From Thalassotalea euphylliae (GTDB lineage: Bacteria; Pseudomonadota; Gammaproteobacteria; Enterobacterales; Alteromonadaceae): 64,000 nucleotides of DNA. Within the stretch, counting starts at the first letter, position 1, and each line of letters begins with the position of its first letter. A model generated the notes under the pieces. It was given only the letters and a program-made list of their open reading frames with translations, searched no databases and was not told the DNA's origin. Below, one piece after another: positions 18,957 through 28,201 of the stretch. The stretch spans positions 3,472,001 to 3,536,000 of the forward strand of contig NZ_QUOV01000001.1 of assembly GCF_003390395.1 (NCBI RefSeq), in the 5' to 3' direction. The position numbers and the translations under genes were made by a program.

Positions 18957-19853
18957 ATGCTACCTGCTGCGTTACAACAAGACATTCGCCATTCTGTTTC
19001 ACTTGCCTTAAAAGAAGACTTAGGCATTTCTCCGCTCGCTGAAGTAGATGCTAGCTTTGACGTAACTGCGATGTTAATTCCAGCTGAAAATAGTGCTTCG
19101 GCAACCGTTGTTACACGTGAGGAATGCATTGTTTGTGGTGTTGCTTGGGTCAATGAAGTATTCGAACAACTAGATAAAGTTCAAGATACAGATACAAAAA
19201 TTACTTGGTTTGTGAACGATGGTGAACGTGTTAAAGCCAATAGCGTACTATTTGAGATAAGCGGTAATGCCCGCATTTTATTAACGGGTGAGCGCACTGC
19301 ATTAAACTTCCTACAATCACTTTCGGGCACTGCGACACTGACAGCGAGCTATGTCGCCGAATTAGCCGATGGTAAAACTAAGCTGCTAGATACTCGAAAA
19401 ACAATTCCTGGACTACGCAGTGCACAAAAGTATGCGGTAAGTTGTGGTGGTGGTAATAACCATCGTATCGGCTTATTTGATGCGTACTTAATTAAAGAGA
19501 ACCATATTGCAGCTTGTGGTGGCATTGATAAAGCCGTGGCAACAGCACGTCACAATAAGCCAGAGATTAAAGTGGAAGTAGAGGTGGAATCAATGGATGA
19601 ACTCAACCAAGCCTTAACAGCTGGTTGCGACATTATTATGCTGGATAACTTCACCACAGCCATGATAGAGCAAGCTGTACATATTACAGAAACCTATAAC
19701 CAACAGCACAACCAAGCAACTAAATTAGAAGTTTCTGGCAATATGACCATTGAAACTCTAAAGGAATACACACAAGCCGGTGTTGACTACATTTCTTCAG
19801 GTGCCTTAACCAAGCATGTGAAAGCGATCGATTTATCAATGCGCTTTTCATAA
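18957..19853 (+). CDS. nadC: nicotinate-nucleotide pyrophosphorylase (quinolinate phosphoribosyltransferase)
   Basis: A 298-residue enzyme converting quinolinate and PRPP to nicotinate mononucleotide in de novo NAD synthesis. The family signatures are ERTALNFLQSLSGTAT, DTRKTIPGLRSAQKYAV, GGGNNHRIGLFDAYLIKENHI and the barrel end DNFTT/SGNMT/YISSGALTKH. Length matches E. coli NadC (297). The gene order ampD, divergent nadC, then pilin genes is conserved from E. coli (ppdD-hofB-hofC). Confidence 0.97.
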   Translation: MLPAALQQDIRHSVSLALKEDLGISPLAEVDASFDVTAMLIPAENSASATVVTREECIVCGVAWVNEVFEQLDKVQDTDTKITWFVNDGERVKANSVLFEISGNARILLTGERTALNFLQSLSGTATLTASYVAELADGKTKLLDTRKTIPGLRSAQKYAVSCGGGNNHRIGLFDAYLIKENHIAACGGIDKAVATARHNKPEIKVEVEVESMDELNQALTAGCDIIMLDNFTTAMIEQAVHITETYNQQHNQATKLEVSGNMTIETLKEYTQAGVDYISSGALTKHVKAIDLSMRFS

Positions 19854-19881
19854 TTCTTAATAACTAAGCGCATTGAGTTCA

Positions 19882-19913
19882 AGCTACTTGCTCATCCTTA
19901 TTAGTAAGTAGCT
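19882..19913 (+). terminator. Weak hairpin downstream of nadC
   Basis: AGCTACTT and AAGTAGCT pair perfectly (8 bp) around a 16-base loop, 29 bases after nadC. No T-tract follows, so it is at best a weak or Rho-assisted terminator, or a 3'-end stabiliser. Confidence 0.3.
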
Positions 19914-20623
19914 CACTTCCTAACTAGACAAATTATCAACATCTCAGTCACACTAATGTCAGCATCTGGTCTTTACCTATTCGTAAAGCTCAAAAGGCTA
20001 AAACTCACGATTAATATTTAAGTATATCTAAAAGAGTTGGTTAACGAGAAATAGCTAAGCTGAATGGATATATAAATACATCAACATTTGGTGGCACAAC
20101 ACCAATCAACTCAGCCAAATAAAGCACACCTTAACATCATCATCCGATATGCACGAATGGATTAAGGCAAAGCTAGAGCCTTTAAACTTTCGTTTATTAT
20201 AGGTATATATCTAACAATTAAACTAGAAAACGAGTCGTTAAATACAATATTTAATGCTCAAATTTCTATTTTCGGTAACTACAAAAGTTCCATTCAAGTT
20301 ACCCCTAGTTTTACATTGAATGTTTTTGGGACAAACAAGGGCAATCACTTTCATCAATTAAAAGCCTGAGAACTTGAACCTTATCTGTAGTTTTACCTAA
20401 GTAACTGATTTCAATTCGCTGACTCCAAATCTCAGACTTTCATTTCAAAACTCGCTACCAAATAAAACCATATCCAACAGACAAATGTAAACAACATGTT
20501 AACAACAGGCCAGGTTACAGTAATTATCAAAAAAACACAAAAAAATAAGTTACATTGTTTTACATCTCTGGCTTTTTATTGCACTATGTTTCCAGCCCCC
20601 GTAATAAAGATGGAATTATTATT
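19914..20623. other. Long AT-rich intergenic region upstream of the pilin genes
   Basis: About 700 bp with no credible gene. It presumably contains the pilA promoter and regulatory sites. TTACAT (20551-20556) with a -10-like TTTTAT about 17 bases on is a weak sigma-70 candidate; a sigma-54-like GG...GC pair at about 20580-20592 has 9, not 10, intervening bases and was rejected. Nothing else was recognised. Confidence 0.4.
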
Positions 20624-21058
20624 ATGAATAAAATCCAAAACATTCAAAAGAAAGCCCAAAAGGGTTTTACGTTAATCGAACTAATGATCGTTGTTGCGAT
20701 CATCGGTATTCTAGCTGCGGTAGCATTGCCTGCTTATCAGACATATACAGAGAAATCACGTTTCTCTGAAGTTGTTCTTGCGGTAGGTAGTGTGAAATCA
20801 GCAATGGACGTATGTATCCAAGTTAACGGCGGCATTGCCAATTGTGATACAGCCGCTAAGATTGGTATTGACTTAACAGATGCTGCACGAGGCAATGAAG
20901 TAACGTCTATTACAATTGCAGCAAGCTCAGGCGCTATCACTGGAACTGGAACAGACGGTCTAGGTGCTTCTGGTGCTAACTCTACATACATTTTAACGCC
21001 ACAATCAGACGGAACTTGGGATCAAACAGGAACGTGTGTTGCGAATGGTGTTTGTTAA
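20624..21058 (+). CDS. pilA: type IV major pilin-like protein (first of tandem pair)
   Basis: A 144-residue type IVa prepilin. The leader [14 protein letters not shown] ends at the G/F cleavage site, followed by [25 protein letters not shown] with Glu5 of the mature chain, then the globular domain. Two cysteines near the end (GTCVANGVC) make the usual D-loop; another pair ([12 protein letters not shown]) lies earlier. The ATG at 20624 is preferred over an upstream in-frame ATG at 20555 because it gives a short leader and has GGAA upstream. PilD (same locus) would process it; PilB and PilC assemble it. It is followed by its own terminator. Confidence 0.93.
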   Translation: MNKIQNIQKKAQKGFTLIELMIVVAIIGILAAVALPAYQTYTEKSRFSEVVLAVGSVKSAMDVCIQVNGGIANCDTAAKIGIDLTDAARGNEVTSITIAASSGAITGTGTDGLGASGANSTYILTPQSDGTWDQTGTCVANGVC

Positions 21059-21072
21059 TAAGTAATATTGAC

Positions 21073-21098
21073 AAAAGGCTCTTTACAGAGCCTTTTTT
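21073..21098 (+). terminator. Intrinsic terminator between the two pilin genes
   Basis: AAAGGCTCT and AGAGCCTTT pair, with a small loop and then six T. It ends 3 bases before the ATG of the next pilin gene. Confidence 0.92.
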
Positions 21099-21101
21099 AT
21101 T

Positions 21102-21494
21102 ATGAACTCCAAAGGTTTTACACTCATAGAATTAATGATTGTCGTTGCTATAATTGGCATTTTAGCCGCAATCTCCCTTCCTCAATATCGAACGTTTGCT
21201 GAAAAGTCTCAATTCACAAATGTAGTGCTCGCTGTTGATTCAGTTAAGTCGGCGATGGAGGTTTGTATCCAAACCAAGAAAGCCATGTCGGAATGTAACA
21301 CAGCACAAAAAATTGGCATTAATCTAGCTACTTCAGCACGTAGTGAATACGTTGATAATATAACAATAAATTCGACAACTAATGCAATATCTGGCACAGG
21401 AAAAGACTCTAGCGCCTCTACTTATATATTAACTCCAACAGTCAGTGGTAACTGGCAAAATTCAGGTAGCTGTTTGACTAATGGGGTTTGCTAG
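21102..21494 (+). CDS. type IV pilin-like protein (second of tandem pair)
   Basis: A 130-residue prepilin with a very short leader (MNSKG) and the mature start [24 protein letters not shown]. It parallels the first pilin along its length (VVLAVDSVKSAMEVCIQ; STYILTPTVSG; terminal GSCLTNGVC), so the pair arose by duplication and divergence. The ATG at 21102 lies 3 bases after the T-run of the first pilin's terminator, and no ribosome-binding site is visible: the bases upstream are the terminator itself. Expression may therefore need read-through or RNA processing, or be low. It could be a minor or alternative pilin. Confidence 0.88.
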   Translation: MNSKGFTLIELMIVVAIIGILAAISLPQYRTFAEKSQFTNVVLAVDSVKSAMEVCIQTKKAMSECNTAQKIGINLATSARSEYVDNITINSTTNAISGTGKDSSASTYILTPTVSGNWQNSGSCLTNGVC

Positions 21495-21579
21495 AAGACA
21501 TATATACTCCTTTTAAGTCGTTTATTTTTGTTTTTTGTGTAAAATGAAAATAATTCCTTCTTAAGATCAACAACTAACA

Positions 21580-23283
21580 ATGAAAAGCTTTCATCAACAA
21601 TCAAGCTTACTGTCCGCTCTAGCGAAAAATAATTTAATTGCCGCAAGTCAGGCTGAAGTTATTAGTGAAGAATATGCAAAGCAAGAAAAATCGATCATTA
21701 AGTTTTTAGTTGAAGACAAAAAGATCAATGGAAAATCTATAGCTTCAATATTTTCTCGTTCTTTTGGTTATCCACTAATAGACTTGAAACAATTTGATAT
21801 TTCATTAGTACCTGAAGGTATCCGCAATGAAAAGCTAATTCGGAAACATAACGCTTTACCTCTTTTTTTGAGGGGTAAAGTTCTATTTGTCGCTATGTCC
21901 GATCCAACTGATATTGATGCACTAGAGGATATTCAGTTTAATACAGGCTACACGACAGAGTTAGTGATTACTGACGAAAGTAGTCTACATGAGGCTATAG
22001 AATCCGCATTAGAAACCGATGCTGATGCACTAGATATCTCAGATATAGACTCGGAAGCACTTTCAGGTTTAGAAGTTCAAGAAGAAAAAAACGATAATGA
22101 GCCAATTGGTCAAGAGCAAGATGATGCTCCAATCGTTGTTTATATTAATAAAATTCTATTAGACGCGATAAAAAAAGGGGCTTCAGATTTACATTTCGAG
22201 CCTTACGAACATTCCTATCGAATACGCTTTCGTATCGATGGGATTTTAAATGAAATAGCCAAACCTCCTGTTGCATTAGCTTCTAGAATGGCTGCCCGCT
22301 TAAAAGTCATGTCTAAGCTAGACATTGCAGAACGACGCGTACCACAAGATGGTCGTATAAAACTTGCATTATCTAAGAAGAAATCTATCGATTTCCGTGT
22401 TTCTACACTGCCCACTATGTGGGGTGAAAAAATTGTAATGCGGATATTGGATTCTTCTAGTGCAATGCTCGGCATCGATATGCTTGGCTACGAAGCAGAC
22501 CAAAAAGACATTTATATGGAAGCCCTAGATCAGCCGCAAGGTATGATTTTAGTTACCGGGCCGACAGGCTCTGGTAAAACGGTCTCGCTTTATACTGGTT
22601 TAAATATTCTCAATACCGCTGAGCGCAATATATCAACGGCTGAAGACCCCGTGGAAATCAACCTAGAAGGGATTAATCAAGTTCAAATTAATACTAAGGC
22701 TGGGCTTACCTTCCCCGGTGCTCTTCGCTCTTTTCTGCGACAAGATCCCGATATTGTGATGGTTGGTGAGATTCGTGACTTAGAAACTGCAGAAATAGCT
22801 ATTAAAGCGGCACAAACAGGCCACTTAGTGCTATCAACTCTTCACACTAACTCCGCAGCGGAAACACTTACACGTTTACTTAATATGGGGGTTCCAGCAT
22901 TTAATGTTGCGAGCTCAGTCAGCATTATTATTGCCCAACGTCTAGCTCGTAGACTTTGTACACAGTGTAAAGCACCGGATGATGTGCCGCATGAGCACCT
23001 CAGGCAACTAGGCTTTCCTGAAGATAAGTTGGGGGCTTTTACGATTTATAAGCCTGTTGGTTGTGACGATTGCACAGGGGGCTATAAAGGGCGAGTTGGT
23101 ATTTACGAAGTAGTCAAAATCACGCCCGAAGTAGCCAGTATAATAATGGAGGGAGGTAACTCACTCGACATAGCCCGCCAGTTCCAAAAAGAGGGCTACA
23201 ATAATTTGAGACAATCTGGCATAGTAAAAGCGATGAGCGGTATTACAAGCCTTGAAGAGGTTAATCGTGTTACTGCTAATTAA
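21580..23283 (+). CDS. pilB: type IV pilus assembly ATPase
   Basis: A 567-residue GspE/PilB-family extension ATPase that powers pilin polymerisation at the inner membrane. The N-terminal T2SSE_N domain spans about residues 1-150. The C-terminal ATPase contains Walker A GPTGSGKT (327-334), an Asp box (TAEDPVEI), Walker B-like [10 protein letters not shown] and the His box ([12 protein letters not shown]). The zinc-binding cysteines are in CTQC and CDDC. An acidic linker around 145-185 separates the halves. Located between the pilins and pilC as in other gammaproteobacteria. Confidence 0.96.
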   Translation: MKSFHQQSSLLSALAKNNLIAASQAEVISEEYAKQEKSIIKFLVEDKKINGKSIASIFSRSFGYPLIDLKQFDISLVPEGIRNEKLIRKHNALPLFLRGKVLFVAMSDPTDIDALEDIQFNTGYTTELVITDESSLHEAIESALETDADALDISDIDSEALSGLEVQEEKNDNEPIGQEQDDAPIVVYINKILLDAIKKGASDLHFEPYEHSYRIRFRIDGILNEIAKPPVALASRMAARLKVMSKLDIAERRVPQDGRIKLALSKKKSIDFRVSTLPTMWGEKIVMRILDSSSAMLGIDMLGYEADQKDIYMEALDQPQGMILVTGPTGSGKTVSLYTGLNILNTAERNISTAEDPVEINLEGINQVQINTKAGLTFPGALRSFLRQDPDIVMVGEIRDLETAEIAIKAAQTGHLVLSTLHTNSAAETLTRLLNMGVPAFNVASSVSIIIAQRLARRLCTQCKAPDDVPHEHLRQLGFPEDKLGAFTIYKPVGCDDCTGGYKGRVGIYEVVKITPEVASIIMEGGNSLDIARQFQKEGYNNLRQSGIVKAMSGITSLEEVNRVTAN

Positions 23284-23331
23284 ATTAGCTCGGCTAAATA
23301 TAAAATACGATAAGGCGCAGAGGAAGTTAAC

Positions 23332-24606
23332 ATGGCAGTAAGTTCCGCATCAAAAAGCTCCCCGAAAAAAAGTAAAAATAAAGATGTCAAAACTAAAGTA
23401 AACGATACTTTCATTTGGCAAGGGGTAAACAGGAAAGGTAAAAAGATCTCTGGTGAACTTTCTGCTTCCAATGTACTTGAACTTAAAGCTCAACTCAGAA
23501 AGCAAGGAGTCACGCCCGGTAAAATAAAGAAAAAGCCAAAACCATTATTTGGCATTGGCGGCGGAGCAAAGCCTATTTCTCCTGCCGACATCGCAACTAT
23601 GACACGTCAATTATCGACGATGCTTGGAGCAGGAGTTCCACTTGTTCAAAGCGTCGAAATGATAGCTAAAGGTAATGATAACCCCAATATGCAAAAACTG
23701 CTTGGTGAAATAGGAGCTAAGTTAGCATCAGGTTTGCCATTGTCTGAATGCCTTCGAGAGCACCCTAAATATTTTGATGACCTGTATTGTGATTTAGTTG
23801 CATCTGGCGAACAATCGGGTGCACTTGAAACTATCTATGATCGTATTGCAACATATAAAGAAAAAGCTGAAGCACTAAAAGCTAAAATAAAAAAAGCGTT
23901 AACATACCCTGTAGCCGTATTAGTCGTTGCCTTTATCGTAACGTCCATACTACTTATCTTTGTAGTTCCAGTCTTCCAAGAGATATTTAATAACTTTGGT
24001 GCAGAATTACCAGCATTTACTTTATTGGTAATTGCTATATCTGAATTTATGCAGGCATACTGGTATATAGGACTTGGTGCGTTGTTTATTGCTGGCTTTT
24101 TATTTAAACGAGCTCACAATAATAGTCAGCAAATAAGAGATAACGTTGACCAAGCTATTCTAAAACTTCCAGTTGTGGGAGACATATTAAATAAGGCAGC
24201 CGTCGCACGATACGCTCGAACACTTTCAACAACTTTCGCCGCAGGTGTACCATTAGTCGATGCCTTAGAATCCGCTGCTGGAGCATCAGGTAATGCGGTA
24301 TACCGTGACGCTATTTTAGAGATTCGCTCCGAAGTATCTTCAGGTATGCAAATGAACTTAGCGATGAGAAATTCACAAATATTCCCAGATATGGTAATTC
24401 AAATGGTATCTATCGGCGAGGAATCTGGTGCTGTAGACGATATGCTAGCTAAAGTGGCAACAGTCTATGAGGCTGAAGTTGATAACGCTGTCGATAATCT
24501 TACAAGCTTACTTGAACCCTTGATTATGTCAGTTTTAGGTGTTGTGATTGGTGGCTTAATCATCGCAATGTACTTGCCAATATTCCAGATTGGACAGGTT
24601 GTATAG
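23332..24606 (+). CDS. pilC: type IV pilus inner-membrane platform protein
   Basis: A 424-residue PilC/GspF-family protein. Two repeated T2SSF domains (each starting with a TMTRQLSTMLGAGVPLVQ-type or YARTLSTTFAAGVPLVDAL-type segment) carry transmembrane helices at about residues 195-220, 245-265 and the C-terminus (LIMSVLGVVIGGLIIAMYLPIF). The N-terminal basic region is cytoplasmic and contacts PilB. It follows pilB by 48 bp and is terminated by a hairpin before pilD. Confidence 0.96.
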   Translation: MAVSSASKSSPKKSKNKDVKTKVNDTFIWQGVNRKGKKISGELSASNVLELKAQLRKQGVTPGKIKKKPKPLFGIGGGAKPISPADIATMTRQLSTMLGAGVPLVQSVEMIAKGNDNPNMQKLLGEIGAKLASGLPLSECLREHPKYFDDLYCDLVASGEQSGALETIYDRIATYKEKAEALKAKIKKALTYPVAVLVVAFIVTSILLIFVVPVFQEIFNNFGAELPAFTLLVIAISEFMQAYWYIGLGALFIAGFLFKRAHNNSQQIRDNVDQAILKLPVVGDILNKAAVARYARTLSTTFAAGVPLVDALESAAGASGNAVYRDAILEIRSEVSSGMQMNLAMRNSQIFPDMVIQMVSIGEESGAVDDMLAKVATVYEAEVDNAVDNLTSLLEPLIMSVLGVVIGGLIIAMYLPIFQIGQVV

Positions 24607-24634
24607 TTCCATTTTTATTGATAACGTCGCGATT

Positions 24635-24662
24635 AAAGCCATTGGTACACAATGGCTTTTTT
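24635..24662 (+). terminator. Intrinsic terminator between pilC and pilD
   Basis: AAAGCCATTG and CAATGGCTTT form a 10-bp stem around a 5-base loop, followed by a T-run. It splits the pil locus into two transcripts, or attenuates pilD and downstream genes. Confidence 0.88.
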
Positions 24663-24697
24663 AGTTTTACTAAGTATATAAATTTTGAGTTTGAAAC

Positions 24698-25585
24698 ATG
24701 TTAGAAAACACTATTTCCGCTTTTGAGCAATTCCCATGGTTTTATTTAGGTACTGTGTTTGTGTTTTCGCTAATGGTCGGCAGCTTCCTCAATGTTGTTA
24801 TTTATCGCTTACCTAAAATGATGGAGCTTGGTTGGTACCTTGAATGTCGCGAATTTTTAAAAGATGAAGTATCAGAAAAACCGACGCGAGATGTTACCCC
24901 TATTTCTCTCTCCAAACCTAACTCCACATGCCCCAAATGCGGCCACGCAATTAAGGCTTATGAAAACATCCCGGTAGTCAGTTGGCTTTTTCTAAAAGGT
25001 AAATGCAGTAGTTGCAGCACTAAAATATCCAAACGTTACCCGCTTGTTGAGTTTTCAACTGCACTGCTCGGGTTAGCGGTTGCGATTCATTTCGGCGTTA
25101 CTTGGGTCGCCGCTTGGGTTCTATTACTAACCTTTGCACTTGTTGCCCTAACCATGATCGATTTAGATCATATGTTACTGCCAGACCAAATCACTCTTCC
25201 ATTTCTATGGCTAGGTTTACTCATCAACCTTAATGGCCTTATAGTGCCCGTTGAAGACGCTGTTATTGGTGCTACTGCAGGTTATATGAGTTTGTTTTCT
25301 GTTTTTTGGTTATTCAAACTAATCACCGGCAAGGATGGCATGGGTCATGGTGATTTCAAGCTAGTTGCATTGTTTGGTGCTTGGATGGGCTGGCAACTCT
25401 TACCGCTACTAATTTTAATGGCTTCTTTTGTCGGCGCTATCGTTGGTATTTCATTAATGCTATTTAAAAATCATCAACGAGATCAGGCAATCCCATTTGG
25501 CCCATACTTAGCTGTTGCTGGTTGGATATGTCTACTTTGGGGTGAATCAATCTGGCAATGGTACTTATCCACCCTAGCTCTTTAG
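24698..25585 (+). CDS. pilD: prepilin peptidase / N-methyltransferase
   Basis: A 295-residue polytopic A24 aspartic peptidase. It cleaves prepilin leaders and methylates the new N-terminal Phe. The N-terminal cytoplasmic loop has the two zinc-type Cys pairs C78/C81 and C103/C106. Catalytic aspartates lie in MIDLDHMLLPD (155-163) and in GMGHGDFK (Asp219). About eight membrane segments are visible. Substrates here include the two pilins upstream, and probably type II secretion pseudopilins elsewhere. The order pilD-coaE-zapD-yacG is conserved in Vibrio, Shewanella and Pseudomonas relatives. Confidence 0.96.
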   Translation: MLENTISAFEQFPWFYLGTVFVFSLMVGSFLNVVIYRLPKMMELGWYLECREFLKDEVSEKPTRDVTPISLSKPNSTCPKCGHAIKAYENIPVVSWLFLKGKCSSCSTKISKRYPLVEFSTALLGLAVAIHFGVTWVAAWVLLLTFALVALTMIDLDHMLLPDQITLPFLWLGLLINLNGLIVPVEDAVIGATAGYMSLFSVFWLFKLITGKDGMGHGDFKLVALFGAWMGWQLLPLLILMASFVGAIVGISLMLFKNHQRDQAIPFGPYLAVAGWICLLWGESIWQWYLSTLAL

Positions 25586-25637
25586 TTTCCAAAGATGAAA
25601 AATTGAGTTAACAGCAATTTAGGAAAACACAACGCGT

Positions 25638-26234
25638 ATGATTATTGGGTTAACTGGTGGCATTGGTAGCGGTAAAACCACCGTCGCCAATTATTTTGCG
25701 AATTTGGGTATTGATATTATCGATGCTGATATTGTTGCTAGAGAAGTTGTTGAACCTGGCACTATAGGGCTAACGAAAATTACCGACCATTTCGGCGAAC
25801 AGGTACTAAAAACTGATGGTAGCCTCAATCGAGAAAAATTGAGGCAAATCGTTTTTACTGACAGCAATGCAAAACAATGGCTCAATCAGTTACTTCATCC
25901 GATGATCCGAACAGAGATATTTACTCAATTATCCAAAGCCAAATCTCCATACAAGCTACTGGTTGCACCTCTACTAATTGAAAATGGTTTAGACGCGCAA
26001 GTTGATAACGTTTTAGTCGTCGATATCACCGAAGAACAGCAGCTTGAGCGAACGTTAAAGCGAGATAACTCCACGCCAGAAGTTATAAACAACATAATTT
26101 CAGCCCAAGTCTCACGTGAAGAACGATTAGCCAAAGCAGATGACGTTATTGACAACAGCAGCGCTAACTTAGCTGATGTTGAGCAGCAAGTTCACAATCT
26201 TCACAAAAAATATCTTTCGCTAGCAGCAAGTTAG
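25638..26234 (+). CDS. coaE: dephospho-CoA kinase
   Basis: A 198-residue P-loop kinase for the last step of coenzyme A synthesis (dephospho-CoA to CoA). Walker A GLTGGIGSGKTT is at residues 4-15, followed by the conserved DADIVAREVVEPG and the lid/base segments (LLIENGLD; then the R-x-x-x-R-like basic region). Length is typical (about 200). It lies 52 bp after pilD. Confidence 0.95.
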   Translation: MIIGLTGGIGSGKTTVANYFANLGIDIIDADIVAREVVEPGTIGLTKITDHFGEQVLKTDGSLNREKLRQIVFTDSNAKQWLNQLLHPMIRTEIFTQLSKAKSPYKLLVAPLLIENGLDAQVDNVLVVDITEEQQLERTLKRDNSTPEVINNIISAQVSREERLAKADDVIDNSSANLADVEQQVHNLHKKYLSLAAS

Positions 26235-26339
26235 TGAGCTTCTAGTAAACACAAGAAAATGACAATTTAATGAAAAAATTCGCCATTTAGATCATCAATC
26301 GTTAGTATAACCTGATAGATCCACCTAGCTACTGTTACG

Positions 26340-27083
26340 ATGTCAGTTTTATACGAGCACCCGCTTAATGAGCGCATACGCAACTACTTAAAACTTGAGC
26401 AACTTTTTGTTCAAGCCCACAATTGTGATGCCCAATATATTACTGATAATTATCAAGTATTTTTCAATGCATTATTTGCTATATTTGACACCCTAGATCG
26501 CAATGATATTCGCGGTGAATTGATAAAAGACCTTGAACGGCTCGAACAGCATTTAGTCATGTGGTCAAAATCACCTGATATCGACAGCAAAGCGTTAGAA
26601 AAAAACCTTCAACAAATCGTAGGTTATGTTTGCCAACTCAGAGTAAACAAGCAAGCATGGCACGAGCTTCGACAAGACAAGTTACTAGGCTCAATTAAAC
26701 AACGCTTCGCTATTCAAGGCGGGAGCTCTCTATTTGACCTACCACAACTGCAGTATTGGCTCGCAAGAGCGCAAAATTACACCCTCTCAGATATGGAAAA
26801 CTGGCTAGCTAAGTTCGCACTATTACGTGATGCAATTTCTCTGGTGTTAAAATTCATTCGCCAACGAGGAAGTTTCGAAGCCATTGAATGTGATTCTGGC
26901 TTTTATCAAGACAATGGTGAAGGTTTGCTGCTGTTACGCATAAAAGTGCCAGAAGGTGCGGAATACTACCCAACCATAAGCGGCAATCGTTTTCGCTACT
27001 CCATTCGATTTATGCTGCCCTGTCAGCAAACAGGTCGCAAATACTCCAAGCAAACGACGCAGTTTGAACTTGCCCGCTGCTAA
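26340..27083 (+). CDS. zapD: cell division protein ZapD (FtsZ-ring bundling factor)
   Basis: A 247-residue DUF1342/ZapD protein (E. coli ZapD is 247) that crosslinks FtsZ protofilaments at the division site. The start ([20 protein letters not shown]) and end ([17 protein letters not shown]) are the most conserved family segments and are intact. It is mostly helical with a C-terminal beta region and no membrane segment. It lies between coaE and yacG, the conserved order. Confidence 0.95.
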   Translation: MSVLYEHPLNERIRNYLKLEQLFVQAHNCDAQYITDNYQVFFNALFAIFDTLDRNDIRGELIKDLERLEQHLVMWSKSPDIDSKALEKNLQQIVGYVCQLRVNKQAWHELRQDKLLGSIKQRFAIQGGSSLFDLPQLQYWLARAQNYTLSDMENWLAKFALLRDAISLVLKFIRQRGSFEAIECDSGFYQDNGEGLLLLRIKVPEGAEYYPTISGNRFRYSIRFMLPCQQTGRKYSKQTTQFELARC

Positions 27084-27126
27084 CGCTATACTCGCCGCCA
27101 TTAACTCTCCAAAAAATTCTATATTT

Positions 27127-27363
27127 ATGGCAACCACAGTCAAATGTCCTACGTGTGATAAACCTGTTGCTTGGCAAGCAAGCAGCGAATATCGCCCTTT
27201 TTGTTCAGAGCGCTGCAAATTAATTGATTTAGGTGACTGGGCTGAAGAAAACCATAAAATTTCGCAGCCTGTGCAAAGTGCGGAGCCTATGTCAGAAGAG
27301 ATGATTGACGCCTTGGAAGAGCAGTTCTTACAGCATCATAAGTTTTTTGTTGAACCTGAATAA
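27127..27363 (+). CDS. yacG: DNA gyrase inhibitor YacG
   Basis: A 78-residue zinc-finger protein. Ligands are the CPTC knuckle and FCSERCK (Cys pairs spaced as in E. coli YacG, where the protein binds GyrB and inhibits gyrase). The acidic C-terminal tail is typical. The ATG at 27127 is chosen because it gives the usual [10 protein letters not shown] start; an in-frame upstream TTG would add 21 residues overlapping zapD. It is followed by a terminator shared with mutT. Confidence 0.93.
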   Translation: MATTVKCPTCDKPVAWQASSEYRPFCSERCKLIDLGDWAEENHKISQPVQSAEPMSEEMIDALEEQFLQHHKFFVEPE

Positions 27364-27386
27364 TATAACTAGCTATGTGCCTTTAG

Positions 27387-27412
27387 AAGCCACTCATTAC
27401 GAGTGGCTTTTT
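27387..27412. terminator. Terminator between convergent yacG and mutT
   Basis: AAGCCACTC and GAGTGGCTT form a 9-bp stem with a short loop, with a T-run rightwards and a less A-rich left flank. It mainly terminates yacG. Confidence 0.82.
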
Positions 27413-27438
27413 AATTTAGATACTACTTCACTGTAAAT

Positions 27439-27837
27439 TTATTTTTGAGCGTATAGCGCTGTCAGCTTTTCGACTATCGCAAGGTTTGCTTCTGGGAACT
27501 CGATAGCCGCTAATTCACTAATGCTTGCCCACTGCTGCTCATTACCTTCTTGTGAGTTAGGTTCACCGCTAAACTGATCGACAATGAAAATAGCTAACTT
27601 AACTTGTTTGTCACCATAATCATGGCTGATTTCCATCAATGGCTGACAAGCAAGTATATCGATATCAACTTCTTCTTTAAGCTCTCTAGCTAGCGCTTGG
27701 GCAACCGTTTCTTCAGATTCAACCTTACCCCCAGGAAATTCCCATTTACCTCCCTGATGTACATCTGAGTGTCTTCTAGTAAGGAATACACTCTCATCTT
27801 GAATAATCACGCCTACTGCTACATGTACTAATTTCAT
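27439..27837 (-). CDS. mutT: 8-oxo-dGTP diphosphatase (Nudix)
   Basis: A 132-residue Nudix hydrolase. The Nudix box runs from about residue 37 to 58 (GGKVESEETVAQALARELKEEV, with catalytic REL..EE). The order secA then mutT and the length (E. coli MutT is 129) support the mutator-preventing 8-oxo-dGTPase rather than another Nudix enzyme. It is separated from secA by a 364-bp gap with a structured element and a terminator, so it is probably transcribed separately. Confidence 0.93.
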   Translation of the reverse strand: MKLVHVAVGVIIQDESVFLTRRHSDVHQGGKWEFPGGKVESEETVAQALARELKEEVDIDILACQPLMEISHDYGDKQVKLAIFIVDQFSGEPNSQEGNEQQWASISELAAIEFPEANLAIVEKLTALYAQK

Positions 27838-27870
27838 CTAACCTCTCTTTTATTAATTTTCTTATTGATT

Positions 27871-28122
27871 AGAGCGTGGTGATCTTTCGAGGTTGAGTTT
27901 TGTTCAAGCTAAACGCTTTCTAATCACGGCGCTCGGTTTGTGGCATAGTTGTTCTACGTAAAAACCGAGCAACAAAGAGCAGGAAGCGTTTAGGTGAACC
28001 TTTCAGGCAGCGCCTGTTTGGCTTCTCTACTGCGTTGTCGCACCTTTATGTAGAATAGCTCCGCCTTGTATAAAACCCAAACAGACTGCTGCAAAAACAA
28101 CCCTGAAAGGTCAACACGCTCT
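27871..28122. repeat. Structured intergenic element C (divergent relative of repeat A/B)
   Basis: A 252-bp element with imperfect terminal inverted repeats of about 22 bp (AGAGCGTGGTGATCTTTC at the left and its near-complement at 28105-28122). Internal pairings: CTAAACGCTT (27909-27918) with AAGCGTTTAG (27984-27993); nested GCTCGGTTT (27931-27939) with AAACCGAGC (27962-27970), whose loop contains ATAGTTGTTCTA; and CTGTTTGG (28014-28021) with CCAAACAG (28077-28084), whose loop contains TACTGCGTT. The loop motifs are those of copies A and B; the stems are not. It contains no ORF. Confidence 0.7.
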
Positions 28123-28146
28123 ATACTGCGGTTTTTAAACGGCATC

Positions 28147-28173
28147 AAAAAAGGGGATATCAATCCCCTTTTT
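28147..28173 (-). terminator. Intrinsic terminator downstream of secA (bidirectional)
   Basis: AAAAAGGGGAT and ATCCCCTTTTT pair, with A- and T-runs on both sides, 29 bases after the secA stop codon. Confidence 0.9.
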
Positions 28174-28201
28174 GTTTTACATCAGTGACCTATTGATAAG
28201 G

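Noticed and set aside
20090..20110. TGGCAC-type sequence far upstream of the pilin gene
   Set aside because: TGGCAC is present but the -12 GC is missing at the required distance.
20579..20594. Sigma-54-like element before the first pilin gene
   Set aside because: The GG and GC pairs are separated by 9 bases; sigma-54 promoters need 10. The flanking bases also match poorly.
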